This document shows, in pieces, positions 33,394 to 41,937 of a DNA stretch of 64,000 nucleotides (the stretch's first letter is position 1; the number at the start of each line of letters is the position of its first letter). This DNA comes from JL08 sp039969355. GTDB taxonomy: Bacteria; Pseudomonadota; Alphaproteobacteria; Rhodobacterales; Rhodobacteraceae. The stretch is from contig JBDVOA010000008.1 in NCBI GenBank assembly GCA_039969355.1, positions 124,001 through 188,000 of the forward strand. The letters are read 5' to 3'. The notes beneath the pieces were generated by a model. It was not told the DNA's origin. It saw nothing but the letters and a program-made list of their open reading frames with translations, and made no database searches. The position numbers were made by a program, and so were the translations under genes.

Positions 33394-34215
33394 CTATTGT
33401 ACGACGTTCAACCACTGCGGTTGCAGTACAACGACCGTTGGACGATCCGGCAGATTGCGCAGCGAAACTTCGAGTGAGGGTCCGTTTGGGCGGTTAATCG
33501 CAAACTCATCCGCCATGCCTGCAACGAAGACTTCCAGTGTACCCCGCCCAAACCAGTGCATCGGAATGACCATTGAAGACTTTAGTCGCTTGAGCACCCG
33601 TGTCATCGTTGGCAAGTCCAGCGTGTTCCCTCCGTCCACGGGTGCCATCACCACATCCAGCCGCCCTATAGCGGCATATTGGGACTCGTTCGGCTCATGA
33701 TGCAGATGACCCAGATGACCAATGCACAACCCGGCGACTTCAAAAATAAAAATCGAGTTGCCGCGATCTTCTGTACCGCCATATTGCGAGCGGATATCAG
33801 TTGACACATTCCGCACCAGCATTTCACCGAGATCCAGATTGTGCTCAATCCCTTTGCCGAACTCGCCCCATCCCGGCAGGACATGAGGAATGGCGGGGTC
33901 AGGGAATGCCGTCCAATGGGTGTCATGTGCGTGGTTCATTGTGACGACATCCGGGATCAGCGGTGCTGTCCCGATGAAACCAGTGAAATCTGTGATCGCG
34001 TTTATTCCACCTTCAGTTTGGATCAGGAAACTGGCGTGCGCGATATAGTGCAAACGCACTGAAAATTCTGGCACCGGGTCCGCGTAGCTTGCTTTTTGAA
34101 TGAATTCCAATCCGGGGGCGGCATCAGCGATAGCGATGCAATGACTCGGGCGGCGGTCCTGCGCGGCTAAAGGGCCAGCGATCAAAACCAAAACGAGAAC
34201 GGCGAGTTTGAGCAT
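33394..34215 (-). CDS. Exported metallo-beta-lactamase-fold hydrolase with atypical metal motif
   Basis: A 273-residue protein with a signal peptide (MLKLAVLVLVLIAGPLAAQ) and an MBL/UlaG-like fold: VRLHYIAHASFLIQTEGG, AITDFTGFIG, the metal motif VTMNHAHDTH, HLGHLHHEP and IPMHWFGRGTLEVF. The canonical HxHxDH reads HAHDTH here, with the Asp shifted one place, so metal binding may differ. Substrate unknown; periplasmic location is inferred from the signal peptide. I took the ATG at 34213-34215. It may be cotranscribed with the oxidase gene 39 bp downstream. Confidence 0.8.
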   Translation of the reverse strand: MLKLAVLVLVLIAGPLAAQDRRPSHCIAIADAAPGLEFIQKASYADPVPEFSVRLHYIAHASFLIQTEGGINAITDFTGFIGTAPLIPDVVTMNHAHDTHWTAFPDPAIPHVLPGWGEFGKGIEHNLDLGEMLVRNVSTDIRSQYGGTEDRGNSIFIFEVAGLCIGHLGHLHHEPNESQYAAIGRLDVVMAPVDGGNTLDLPTMTRVLKRLKSSMVIPMHWFGRGTLEVFVAGMADEFAINRPNGPSLEVSLRNLPDRPTVVVLQPQWLNVVQ

Positions 34216-34416
34216 GCGATGAATGATAGCGCACCGAACACATGGGTCCAGCATTTTGAGAAGCTCTTAGGAACAATCAGGCGTTGAATTCGTCAAAGCT
34301 GGCAGAGTAATCGTTGCCAATAGACGAAAAACTCGTTCTTTGTTGAGTTTACATTCATTGCAGCCGCAGTGAAATACCAAGGTATGTTTGCGATTAATAA
34401 GGTTGCCAGCCTGTAT

Positions 34417-35193
34417 CTACACTTTAATGGCACTCATCCGATAGTACGTAAGTGAAAAGAAGAAGCGCCCCTGATTTGCAAGCTCCACTTGCTCATCAAA
34501 CCAGTGTTTTGTCTCAGCCTCGGTCATATGATCGTTTTCAGCGGCATAGCGTGACATCAGGTGCATCAACATGAACGCGATACCGTCGGGTCGCATCGTT
34601 ACATCGCAGAATGTAAAAGGTTCGACTTCTATAGCTGCAAATCCGGCGTCTTTCGTCAGTTTGGCCCAATGTGCTGCCACGCGGGCCTCTGTGTAGTGAT
34701 GATCCCAAGCAGTCTGAATGCGCCGCATTCGATCTTTATCTTCAGAGAACCAGTCTAGTGTCCTGCAACCCGTATCCACCGCGACAAATCTACCACCTTC
34801 ACGCAGAACTCGCTGTGCTTCACGAACAGCGGATGGAATATCTGATAGATATTCAAGTACCTGCACAGCAACAGCCTTGTCGGCTTCACCGTCTTGCAAC
34901 GGCAGCGCATCGGCTAATCCATCTTTGATTTGTACCGACGGATATGCTGCACAGCGCACTGAGGCCGGAGCACGCATATCTTCACTGGGATCAACTCCGA
35001 TGACTTGCCCCGTCTGTCCAATGGCACGCGCGATTTCTTGGGTCAGAAGTCCATTCCCGCAACCGATATCAACCACTTTGTCACCTTCGGAAAGGTGGAG
35101 CGCATCAAATGCCTCGCGCCTTCGTCGAGTTACGTCACCACCTTGGTAAGCGATCTCCAGCAGCTTTGTCGTTTCCTGATCAAACTTAAGCAT
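34417..35193 (-). CDS. Class I SAM-dependent methyltransferase
   Basis: A 258-residue protein with SAM motif I VVDIGCGNGLLTQEIARAI, an acidic end of strand 2 in VIGVDPSEDM, DGLADALPLQDGEADKAV (motif II) and VLREGGRFVAVDTGC (motif III). This is the UbiE/arsenite-methyltransferase-like group; the substrate is not evident. Conserved Cys pairs of ArsM are missing, so arsenite methylation is unlikely. No close partner gene; the 162-bp gap downstream (34255-34416) holds nothing I recognise. Confidence 0.85.
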   Translation of the reverse strand: MLKFDQETTKLLEIAYQGGDVTRRRREAFDALHLSEGDKVVDIGCGNGLLTQEIARAIGQTGQVIGVDPSEDMRAPASVRCAAYPSVQIKDGLADALPLQDGEADKAVAVQVLEYLSDIPSAVREAQRVLREGGRFVAVDTGCRTLDWFSEDKDRMRRIQTAWDHHYTEARVAAHWAKLTKDAGFAAIEVEPFTFCDVTMRPDGIAFMLMHLMSRYAAENDHMTEAETKHWFDEQVELANQGRFFFSLTYYRMSAIKV

Positions 35194-35329
35194 GACTGAC
35201 CTCTAGCACTTGTATGTCGCCTGAAATCGAAATTAACTAACACCAAACATACAAGTGCATAACAGCAATATGAAGTTTGGGCACGAAGCACTCATCTTCC
35301 GGGCTCTTCTGCGTCCTAATGCTTCGCAC

Positions 35330-35914
35330 CTATCCTGCCTCGGTCTTACCTCGTCTGTCACTCCTCAATGAGGCGTACAACACGTGAGTCCGCCAGCGCC
35401 CAGCGATCTGCAAATAAGACTGCGCGACACCTTCGTATTTGAAGCCGCTTCGTTCAAGCAAACCTCGCGAGGCTGCGTTTTCCGGCAAGCACGCAGCCTC
35501 GACACGGCTGAGTTCCATGCGAGTGAAAGCATGATGCACCACGGCCATGATGGCTTCGCGCATATACCCTTGACGCACAAACGGTTGCCCGGTCCAATAC
35601 CCCAGCGTTCCGGCCTGCGCGGGACCGCGGCGGATGTTGTCCAGCGTAATGGCCCCCATCAGCGACTGGTCCTCGCGTCGTATCAAGAATAGCGGCATTG
35701 CCGATCCATTCGATATCGACCGCTGAGCCCAATAAACGCGATTAGTAAAAGCTTTGCGCGTGAGGTGATCCACTGCCCAGCTTGGTTCCCATTTGGTCAG
35801 GAACGCTTCGCTATCGCGCCGCAAACTGGTCCATGCCCGAAAATCCGAATGTATGGGCGAGCGGAGCGTCATGCGTTCCGTTTCGATTTTGAGCTTTCGT
35901 TTGCTCAGCAGCAT
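35330..35914 (-). CDS. RimJ/RimL-like GNAT acetyltransferase
   Basis: A 194-residue GNAT protein with TERMTLRSPIHSDFRAWTSL at the start (typical RimJ/RimL entry), LMGAITLDNIRRG, LGYWTGQPFVRQGYMREAI (acetyl-CoA motif) and AACLPENAASRGLLERSGFK. This is the classical form of ribosomal-protein or small-molecule N-acetyltransferases. The start codon shares a base with the stop of the M16 gene (TGATG), so it ends the cta/thrC run. Confidence 0.88.
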   Translation of the reverse strand: MLLSKRKLKIETERMTLRSPIHSDFRAWTSLRRDSEAFLTKWEPSWAVDHLTRKAFTNRVYWAQRSISNGSAMPLFLIRREDQSLMGAITLDNIRRGPAQAGTLGYWTGQPFVRQGYMREAIMAVVHHAFTRMELSRVEAACLPENAASRGLLERSGFKYEGVAQSYLQIAGRWRTHVLYASLRSDRRGKTEAG

Positions 35915-37176
35915 CAGGCTGCGCGCCGGCCCTGCAACCGCACCAAATCAGGCGCATCCGCAACCGGCCCATATAGCGCCAGCGCAGCAGGGGCTTGGGT
36001 GGCCATATGCCCTGCGAAATCCCGCACATCACCGGTTGTGACAGCATCGATGCGTTGAACGACCTCATCGAGATCAGGCACGCGATCCCAAATCTGCACC
36101 ATACGCGCAATCCGCTCAGCCCGATTGGACGGGCTTTCCAGGCCCATCAGCATGCCCGCTTTCATCTGGGCACGCGCCCGCGCAACCTCGGCGGGGCTCA
36201 TGTCATCAGCTGCGCGCTTCATCTCGTCAATCGTAACTTCGGCCAACTCTCCGACCTGGGCGGCGCTGGTGCCTGCATATATCGTGGTCATGCCGGTATC
36301 GGCATATGCCCCGGCCTGAGCAAATATAGTGTAGCACAAGCCACGGTTTTCCCGAACCTCCTGAAACAGACGCGATGACATGCCCCCCCCAATGGTGCTG
36401 GCATAAATCTGGGCGACATAGATCGCTTCGTCCCGATAACCGGGGCTTTCAAATGCTAGCGCGAAATGCGCTTGTTCAAGGTCCTTGGCTTGGCGCACCT
36501 CACCACCTGCGAATGCCGCGGGGGTGATATCAAAAGCCGGAGTCGGCGTCAGATGGCCAAACAGCTTCTCCGCCTCTCGCACCAATGCCTCGTGGTCAAT
36601 GGCGCCGGCGGCAGACAGAATCATTTGGTCCGGTCCGTAATGTTCGGCAACAAATCCAGACAGATCCTCGCGTGTGAAGGCACCTACACGCTCGGACGGC
36701 CCCAGGATCGTTCGGCCGATAGGCTGACCCGGGTAGGCCTTTTCCTGCAACCAGTCAAAGATCACATCGTCCGGCGTATCTAATGCCTGACCGATTTCCT
36801 GCAAGATAACACCGCGTTCGATTTCGATCTCACCGGGTTCGAAAATCGGGTTGAGAATAATGTCGGAGATAACATCAAGCGCGAGTGGCACATCGCTTGC
36901 CAATACGCGGGCGTAATAAGCAGTCACTTCGCGACTCGTGTAGGCGTTGATGTAGCCGCCTACATCTTCGATTGATTCCGCAATCTGCAAGGCCGTGCGC
37001 CGTTTGGTGCCTTTGAACGCCATGTGTTCAAGAAAATGCGCGATACCATTCTGTTCAGGACGTTCGTGACGGCCACCCGCTGTCACCCAAATTCCTATCG
37101 AAGCCGATTGCAACCCGGGCATATGTTCCGTCACGACGCGAAAGCCGTTGGCCAGTTTGTGGTATTTTACGGTCAC
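35914..37176 (-). CDS. M16 family zinc peptidase (processing-peptidase-like)
   Basis: A 420-residue M16 (insulinase/MPP) protein with the inverted zinc motif HFLEH (H47, E50, H51) and the downstream Glu in AYTSREVTAYYA, then LDVISDIILNPIFEPGEIE, and GGGMSSRLFQEVRENRGLCY. Bacterial members degrade peptides or trim proteins; in alphaproteobacteria this gene often sits with thrC. It overlaps thrC by 4 bp (ATGA) and the GNAT by one base. Confidence 0.92.
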   Translation of the reverse strand: MTVKYHKLANGFRVVTEHMPGLQSASIGIWVTAGGRHERPEQNGIAHFLEHMAFKGTKRRTALQIAESIEDVGGYINAYTSREVTAYYARVLASDVPLALDVISDIILNPIFEPGEIEIERGVILQEIGQALDTPDDVIFDWLQEKAYPGQPIGRTILGPSERVGAFTREDLSGFVAEHYGPDQMILSAAGAIDHEALVREAEKLFGHLTPTPAFDITPAAFAGGEVRQAKDLEQAHFALAFESPGYRDEAIYVAQIYASTIGGGMSSRLFQEVRENRGLCYTIFAQAGAYADTGMTTIYAGTSAAQVGELAEVTIDEMKRAADDMSPAEVARARAQMKAGMLMGLESPSNRAERIARMVQIWDRVPDLDEVVQRIDAVTTGDVRDFAGHMATQAPAALALYGPVADAPDLVRLQGRRAA

Positions 37177-38588
37177 TTTGTAATGTTTTCCCTGACAAAA
37201 CTCTCTAATTCGGCCAGATCGTTACCCATCCGGCTGACGCGCTCGGGCCTCTCATACAGGTCAGACATGCGGGGGGGAAGAGGCGGACGCAATCCCGTTG
37301 CCGCTTCTACCGCATCGGGGAACTTCGCTGGATGTGCGGTAGCAAGTGTGACCATCGGAATTGGCCCTTCGACCTGCTCGCGTGCAACCTTCACACCAAC
37401 CGCAGAATGCGGGCACAACACCTCACCACTGCGGTTCAGTTCTGATGCTATCGCTGCTGATGTCTCTTCTTCGGATGCCCGCCCTGACACAAAGGTCTCC
37501 TGCAACATCTGCATAGCCCCTTGGCTGACGTCAAAACCACCTTTGGTTTTCAATTCGTCCATCAGTTGGCCAACGGCATTGCCATCGCGTCCATAGGCAT
37601 CAAATAATGCGCGTTCAAAGTTCGAACTGACCTGAATATCCATCGACGGGCTAATCGAGGGACGAACGCCATCAGTATGATAACCCTGCCCTGACAAACA
37701 GCGGTGAAGGATGTCGTTCTGATTGGTGGCGACAATCAATTGATCAATCGGCAGGCCCATCCTTTTAGCGATATACCCGGCAAAAATATCGCCAAAATTA
37801 CCAGTCGGCACGGTAAAGCTGACCTTCCGATGCGGGGTCCCCAGACTGACCGCCGACGAGAAGTAATAGACTACCTGAGCCAGCACCCTGCCCCAGTTAA
37901 TTGAATTGACCCCCGCCAGCTTGACCTCATCGCGAAACTCAAAATCGTTGAACATGTCCTTCAGGCGACCCTGACAATCGTCAAAGTCACCATCCATTGC
38001 CATGGCATGTACATTTGACTCGACCGGTGTGGTCATTTGTCTGCGCTGCACTTCCGACACCCGACCATGAGGATAGAGAATAAACACATCAACAACGTCC
38101 AGACCCCGGAAAGCCTCAATTGCGGCCGACCCGGTATCGCCACTGGTTGCCCCTACGATTGTGACCCTGTCGCCGCGACGCGCCAATGCGGTCTGGAACA
38201 TCTGCCCGATCAATTGCATGGCAAAGTCTTTGAAAGCCAATGTCGGTCCGTGGAACAACTCCAACAAGAAATGCCCCGAGTCGAGTTGCACCAAAGGAGC
38301 GCGCGCAACATGGCCAAATTCGGCATAGCTGCGTTCGATAATGTCGCCAAATTCTGCGTCGGTGAAGGTATCACCGACAAAGGGGCGCATGATACGAAAG
38401 GCTGTCTCTTCATAGCTGAGACCGACAAGCGCCGCGATGTCGCCTTGGCTGAGCCGAGGCACGTTTTCCGGGACGTAAAGACCTCCGTCGCGCGCAAGCC
38501 CGGTCAGCATTGCTTCCTCAAAACTCAAGACAGGGGCATTTCCACGGGTGGAGATATAGCGCAACTGTTCAGCCTTCGGTTTTTGCAC
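37173..38588 (-). CDS. thrC: Threonine synthase
   Basis: A 471-residue PLP enzyme that makes threonine from O-phosphohomoserine. The N-terminus YISTRGNAPVLSFEEAMLTG and GLYVPENVP are the long-type ThrC start, and GPTLAFKDFAMQLIGQMF holds the PLP Lys (K120). Further motifs: TIVGATSGDTGSAAIEAF and VSFTVPTGNFGDIFAGYIA. Length fits the long family. Its start overlaps the end of SURF1 by 20 bp. Being in the cytochrome oxidase run appears to be a lineage trait, not a functional link. Confidence 0.95.
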   Translation of the reverse strand: MQKPKAEQLRYISTRGNAPVLSFEEAMLTGLARDGGLYVPENVPRLSQGDIAALVGLSYEETAFRIMRPFVGDTFTDAEFGDIIERSYAEFGHVARAPLVQLDSGHFLLELFHGPTLAFKDFAMQLIGQMFQTALARRGDRVTIVGATSGDTGSAAIEAFRGLDVVDVFILYPHGRVSEVQRRQMTTPVESNVHAMAMDGDFDDCQGRLKDMFNDFEFRDEVKLAGVNSINWGRVLAQVVYYFSSAVSLGTPHRKVSFTVPTGNFGDIFAGYIAKRMGLPIDQLIVATNQNDILHRCLSGQGYHTDGVRPSISPSMDIQVSSNFERALFDAYGRDGNAVGQLMDELKTKGGFDVSQGAMQMLQETFVSGRASEEETSAAIASELNRSGEVLCPHSAVGVKVAREQVEGPIPMVTLATAHPAKFPDAVEAATGLRPPLPPRMSDLYERPERVSRMGNDLAELESFVRENITK

Positions 38589-39246
38589 GGGAACCGCGCA
38601 GGAAAAATCCGGTCATCACCAGCCAGATGAAAGCCAACGAAAACCACGTGATCGCATATTGCAAGTGATCGTTGGGAATACCAGCACTGTCGACGGGCAA
38701 AGGCGTTACCGACGGGTCGCTTTCCGAAGTTGTGCGTGCAATCAGCAACACGGGAAGCGTATCAAGAGAAAGGGCCAACGCGGCCACATCGCGGGCGAAC
38801 CACGTGTTTGTTTCAAGATCGGGTTCAGGTGTATACTTGTCCGTTTCTTTCGGCCAATGGAGGTTGCCTGTAACTTCAATTGGTCCAATCGATCGCGGCA
38901 TATCTTTTGCGCTGATTCCTATGAATCCTCGGTCCAGCAAGATGCGCCGCCCGCCTGGCAAGAGGTATGGTGCAATAATCCGGTATCCGGCCCCAACGTC
39001 TTTGATTGAAACCAGTACATGGGCCTCACCCTGCAGTATTTCGCCAGCGGCCAGTACAGGAAGATATTTGTCAGCCTCAGGATCAGGAGATTGAGGGACG
39101 GCGACTGGCGGCGCGGCAATCCGACTATCAATCTGCGCCAGAACGCCGTGCTTCCACGCCAGCCTTTGCATCTGCCAGACGCCCAGCCCGATCAACACGG
39201 CTGCGCCCGCAAGACCGAAAGTCAAAAGAAACAGCCAACTGCGCAT
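38569..39246 (-). CDS. SURF1-family cytochrome oxidase assembly factor
   Basis: A 225-residue protein with two membrane helices, one near the N-terminus (LFLLTFGLAGAAVLIGLGVW) and one near the C-terminus (ITWFSLAFIWLVMTGFFL), flanking a periplasmic domain with GYRIIAPYLLPGGRRILLDRGFI. This is the SURF1/Shy1 layout; the protein helps haem a insertion into cytochrome aa3 oxidase. It follows ctaE after a terminator-bearing gap (39247-39362), so it may be partly uncoupled from ctaE. Confidence 0.92.
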   Translation of the reverse strand: MRSWLFLLTFGLAGAAVLIGLGVWQMQRLAWKHGVLAQIDSRIAAPPVAVPQSPDPEADKYLPVLAAGEILQGEAHVLVSIKDVGAGYRIIAPYLLPGGRRILLDRGFIGISAKDMPRSIGPIEVTGNLHWPKETDKYTPEPDLETNTWFARDVAALALSLDTLPVLLIARTTSESDPSVTPLPVDSAGIPNDHLQYAITWFSLAFIWLVMTGFFLRGSRAKTEG

Positions 39247-39270
39247 CTGTGATCTAAGCCCTCACCCGGC

Positions 39271-39305
39271 AAAAGAAAAGCGCGCGAGGATTAAACCCGC
39301 GCGCT
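39271..39305 (-). terminator. Intrinsic terminator between ctaE and SURF1
   Basis: On the minus strand, AGCGCGCGGG folds with CTCGCGCGCT (arms at 39298-39305 and 39279-39286, eight G/C-rich pairs) followed by CTTTTCTTTT (39271-39279). It is placed directly downstream of ctaE and before SURF1. Read-through may still feed SURF1 and thrC. Confidence 0.7.
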
Positions 39306-39362
39306 CTTGATAGACTGGACTGGGGTACAACAGTTGGAAATCCAACCAATCGCCGCCAGCAA

Positions 39363-40175
39363 TCAGATCGCCCAGATGCCCCAAATGTAGACGGCGAAGA
39401 ACAGGAACAGCCAGACAACATCCACAAAGTGCCAATACCAGGCTGCGGCCTCGAATCCCACGTGCTGTTCAGGCGTGAAGTCGCCTTTCATCGCCCTCAC
39501 CAGACAGACAATCAGAAAGATCGTGCCGATGATTACGTGAAAACCGTGGAACCCTGTCGCCATAAAGAAGTTGGAAAAGAACTTATCCTGACCGAATGTC
39601 CAGTCTTTGTCGACCAGCAAATGGAAGTATTCGTACGCCTGGACAATCGTAAACGCGATGCCCAGTACGATACTCAGCGCCAACCCGGTAATCAGGTCTT
39701 TGCGGTTATTTTCGTGCACCAACGCATGGTGTGCCCATGTCACGGCACACCCAGAGAGCAACAGCAACAGAGTATTGATCAGAGGAAGTTCAAAAGCATT
39801 CACCTGATAGAAGACCGGCGGCAGATATTCGCTGCCGAAATAATCTTCCATCGGATAGATTGCGTGTTTGAAGAACGACCAGAACCACGCCGCAAAAAAC
39901 ATTACTTCGGACATGATGAACAGGATGAAGCCATATCGCAGGCCAATCCGAACTACTGGGGTATGATCGCCGATGTGACTTTCATGAACGACTTCAGCCC
40001 ACCATGCGAACATGACATAGAGGACAAGTACAAAGCCCCCCAAACACAAGAACGGCGTCATGCCGTGCATCCACAGTACTGCACCAAACAGCATGGCAAA
40101 GCCGCCAATTGCACCAAGAAATGGCCAAATCGAGGGGTGCAGAATGTGATAATCGTGGTTCTTAGCGTGTGCCAT
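39363..40175 (-). CDS. ctaE: Cytochrome c oxidase subunit III
   Basis: A 270-residue inner-membrane protein with seven hydrophobic segments and subunit III motifs: HPSIWPFLGAIGGFAMLFGAV near the start, EVMFFAAWFWSFFKHAI, and the end FEAAAWYWHFVDVVWLFLF with the conserved HFVDVVW. It stabilises subunit I of aa3 oxidase. The gene for subunit I (ctaD) is not in this window, which is usual for this cluster. It lies 26 bp after ctaG. Confidence 0.96.
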   Translation of the reverse strand: MAHAKNHDYHILHPSIWPFLGAIGGFAMLFGAVLWMHGMTPFLCLGGFVLVLYVMFAWWAEVVHESHIGDHTPVVRIGLRYGFILFIMSEVMFFAAWFWSFFKHAIYPMEDYFGSEYLPPVFYQVNAFELPLINTLLLLLSGCAVTWAHHALVHENNRKDLITGLALSIVLGIAFTIVQAYEYFHLLVDKDWTFGQDKFFSNFFMATGFHGFHVIIGTIFLIVCLVRAMKGDFTPEQHVGFEAAAWYWHFVDVVWLFLFFAVYIWGIWAI

Positions 40176-40201
40176 GGTTTATTTGTCCCTCACCTTACGG
40201 C

Positions 40202-40777
40202 TTAGTTTAGAGTTGTTTTTGCCTGTGTATCCAGCGCGGCGTAGCCTTCTGGCAGGTCAATTTCGTAGAATGTATAAGACAGGGTGATCGTATGCACGTA
40301 TTTTGCGTCAATATCGGTCACAATTTCCGGGTCGACATAGAATGTTACCGGCATTTGCACGCGTTCACCCGGTGCCAGTATCTGTTCTTCAAAGCAGAAA
40401 CAGTCGATTTTGGTGAAAAATCCGCCAGCCTCATAAGGCGCAACATTGTAGCTCGCCGATCCGGCAACGGGCCGGTCTGTCGGATTGTGAGCCTCATAAA
40501 AGGCAAGCCCGGTTTCGCCGATCTTTAGCTTCATTTCGCGTTGTACTGGTTTGAAATCCCAAGGCATACTTCGCTCTAGAGAGCCATCAAAGCGTACTGT
40601 TATGGTCTGATCCAGCACAGTATCCGATTCGGCCTCGGCAACACCAGTCACACCGCCAAACCCTGTAACTCGACAAAACCAGTCGTAGAATGGCACCGAT
40701 ACCCATGCTAATGCGCCCATAAAGACAACCAAGGAAACGGTTTGCACAACGGTCTTTTTGGGCCCCTTCAGTGCCAT
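40202..40777 (-). CDS. ctaG: Cytochrome c oxidase assembly protein CtaG (Cox11)
   Basis: A 191-residue membrane-anchored copper chaperone with one N-terminal helix (about 11-30), YDWFCRVTGFGGVT with the conserved Cys35, and the copper motif KIDCFCFEEQ (C126, C128). It delivers copper to the CuB site of subunit I. Its start overlaps the stop of the 53-residue gene (TGATG), and it lies in the order ctaC-ctaB-ORF-ctaG-ctaE known from Paracoccus. Confidence 0.95.
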   Translation of the reverse strand: MALKGPKKTVVQTVSLVVFMGALAWVSVPFYDWFCRVTGFGGVTGVAEAESDTVLDQTITVRFDGSLERSMPWDFKPVQREMKLKIGETGLAFYEAHNPTDRPVAGSASYNVAPYEAGGFFTKIDCFCFEEQILAPGERVQMPVTFYVDPEIVTDIDAKYVHTITLSYTFYEIDLPEGYAALDTQAKTTLN

Positions 40778-40938
40778 CAGTTTTGTGCCTCTATTTTTGG
40801 TAGTTCAAAATCGCCGCGCGTCACCTTCACAAAAGTCAGTCCGAATATCACACCGATGAACCCCAGCAGTACAAGAGCAACACCTAGGTTGCGACCAAAA
40901 CGCCGTTTGTGGATTTCATGCTCGTGATTAAAGCTCAT
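40777..40938 (-). CDS. Small single-pass membrane protein of the cta operon
   Basis: A 53-residue protein (MSFNHEHEIHKRRFGRNLGV... then one helix at about 19-38, and a short polar end FELPKIEAQN). Its start overlaps ctaB by 4 bp and its stop overlaps the ctaG start, so it is translated in the operon. Paracoccus and Rhodobacter have a like small ORF between ctaB and ctaG, usually of unknown function or called CoxF-like. A His/Lys/Arg-rich N-tail precedes the helix. A direct assembly role is inferred from position only. Confidence 0.78.
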   Translation of the reverse strand: MSFNHEHEIHKRRFGRNLGVALVLLGFIGVIFGLTFVKVTRGDFELPKIEAQN

Positions 40939-41882
40939 GACCAGCCACCCAAGCCCCAGGGGCGCAGCGCGGCCTCCGCAAGGATCGCTCCGAAATGAGC
41001 AAAGAGATACCATAAAGACAAACGAAAGAACTTGCGTTCGATTGCAAAGTTATCTGCCTCTGACATGTCTTCATCACGCTGCCATATCTGGATTGCACCG
41101 CGCAAAAACAGGATATTCAGGGCGATTGCCACAGCCAAATACAACGGGCCGCCGATGGCCATGAAACCTGTAGCAACAGCCAGAACTGCGAGAATTACTG
41201 TATAAACTAGGATGTGTACACGCGTTGCACGACGGCCATGCGTTACTGTCAGCATAGGAACACCGGCATCGTCATAGTCTGAGCGCATGAACAGCGCCAG
41301 CGCCCAGAAATGCGGAGGTGTCCACATAAAAATCAATGCGAACATCAGCCAGGGTTCGAACGACATCGTGCCGGTAGCACAGACCCAACCGATCACCGGT
41401 GGAAAGGCGCCAGCGGCCCCGCCGATCACAATGTTCTGCGGCGTCGATCGTTTTAGCCACATGGAATAAACCACAACATAAAAGAAGATCGTGAACGCAA
41501 GGAGTGCTGCCGCTAGCAAGTTGGCAGCTAGACCCAGCATCATGACCGCCAAACCCGAAAGACCAAGCCCAACGGCAAGTGCCTCGCCCGATTCTACCTT
41601 CCCTGCCGGTATCGGACGTTTTGAGGTGCGCCGCATGATCGCATCAATGTCAGCGTCCCACCACATGTTCAGCGCACCGGAAGCGCCGGCGCCCACGGCA
41701 ATGAACAGGATCGATGAAAAGGCGATCATCGGATGAACCGGTACTGGCGCAGCCAGCAGCCCAACTGCGGCGGTAAACACCACAAGCTGCATCACGCGCG
41801 GCTTCAAGAGCGCGAAATAGTCGCCAAAACCAGCTTCGCCGGGGCGGATCGTTTGATTGGTGCTGATGCTTGCGTCGCTCAT
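40935..41882 (-). CDS. ctaB: Protohaem IX farnesyltransferase
   Basis: A 315-residue UbiA-type membrane enzyme with about nine helices. The prenyl-diphosphate motif NMWWDADIDAIMRRTSKRP and the second Asp region YDDAGVPML are intact, with TPQNIVIGGAAGAFPPVIGW between. It adds a farnesyl group to haem b, giving haem o for aa3 or bo3 oxidases. It follows ctaC on the same strand after 55 bp. Confidence 0.95.
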   Translation of the reverse strand: MSDASISTNQTIRPGEAGFGDYFALLKPRVMQLVVFTAAVGLLAAPVPVHPMIAFSSILFIAVGAGASGALNMWWDADIDAIMRRTSKRPIPAGKVESGEALAVGLGLSGLAVMMLGLAANLLAAALLAFTIFFYVVVYSMWLKRSTPQNIVIGGAAGAFPPVIGWVCATGTMSFEPWLMFALIFMWTPPHFWALALFMRSDYDDAGVPMLTVTHGRRATRVHILVYTVILAVLAVATGFMAIGGPLYLAVAIALNILFLRGAIQIWQRDEDMSEADNFAIERKFFRLSLWYLFAHFGAILAEAALRPWGLGGWS

Positions 41883-41937
41883 CTGGTTCGTCCGATCAAA
41901 GGCAAAAGGGTCGGATACGCCCTCGCGCCGTTACGCC

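Noticed and set aside
39429..40205. 258-residue plus-strand frame opposite ctaE
   Set aside because: ctaE is certain on the minus strand; the shadow is rich in His/Gln/Arg with no motif.
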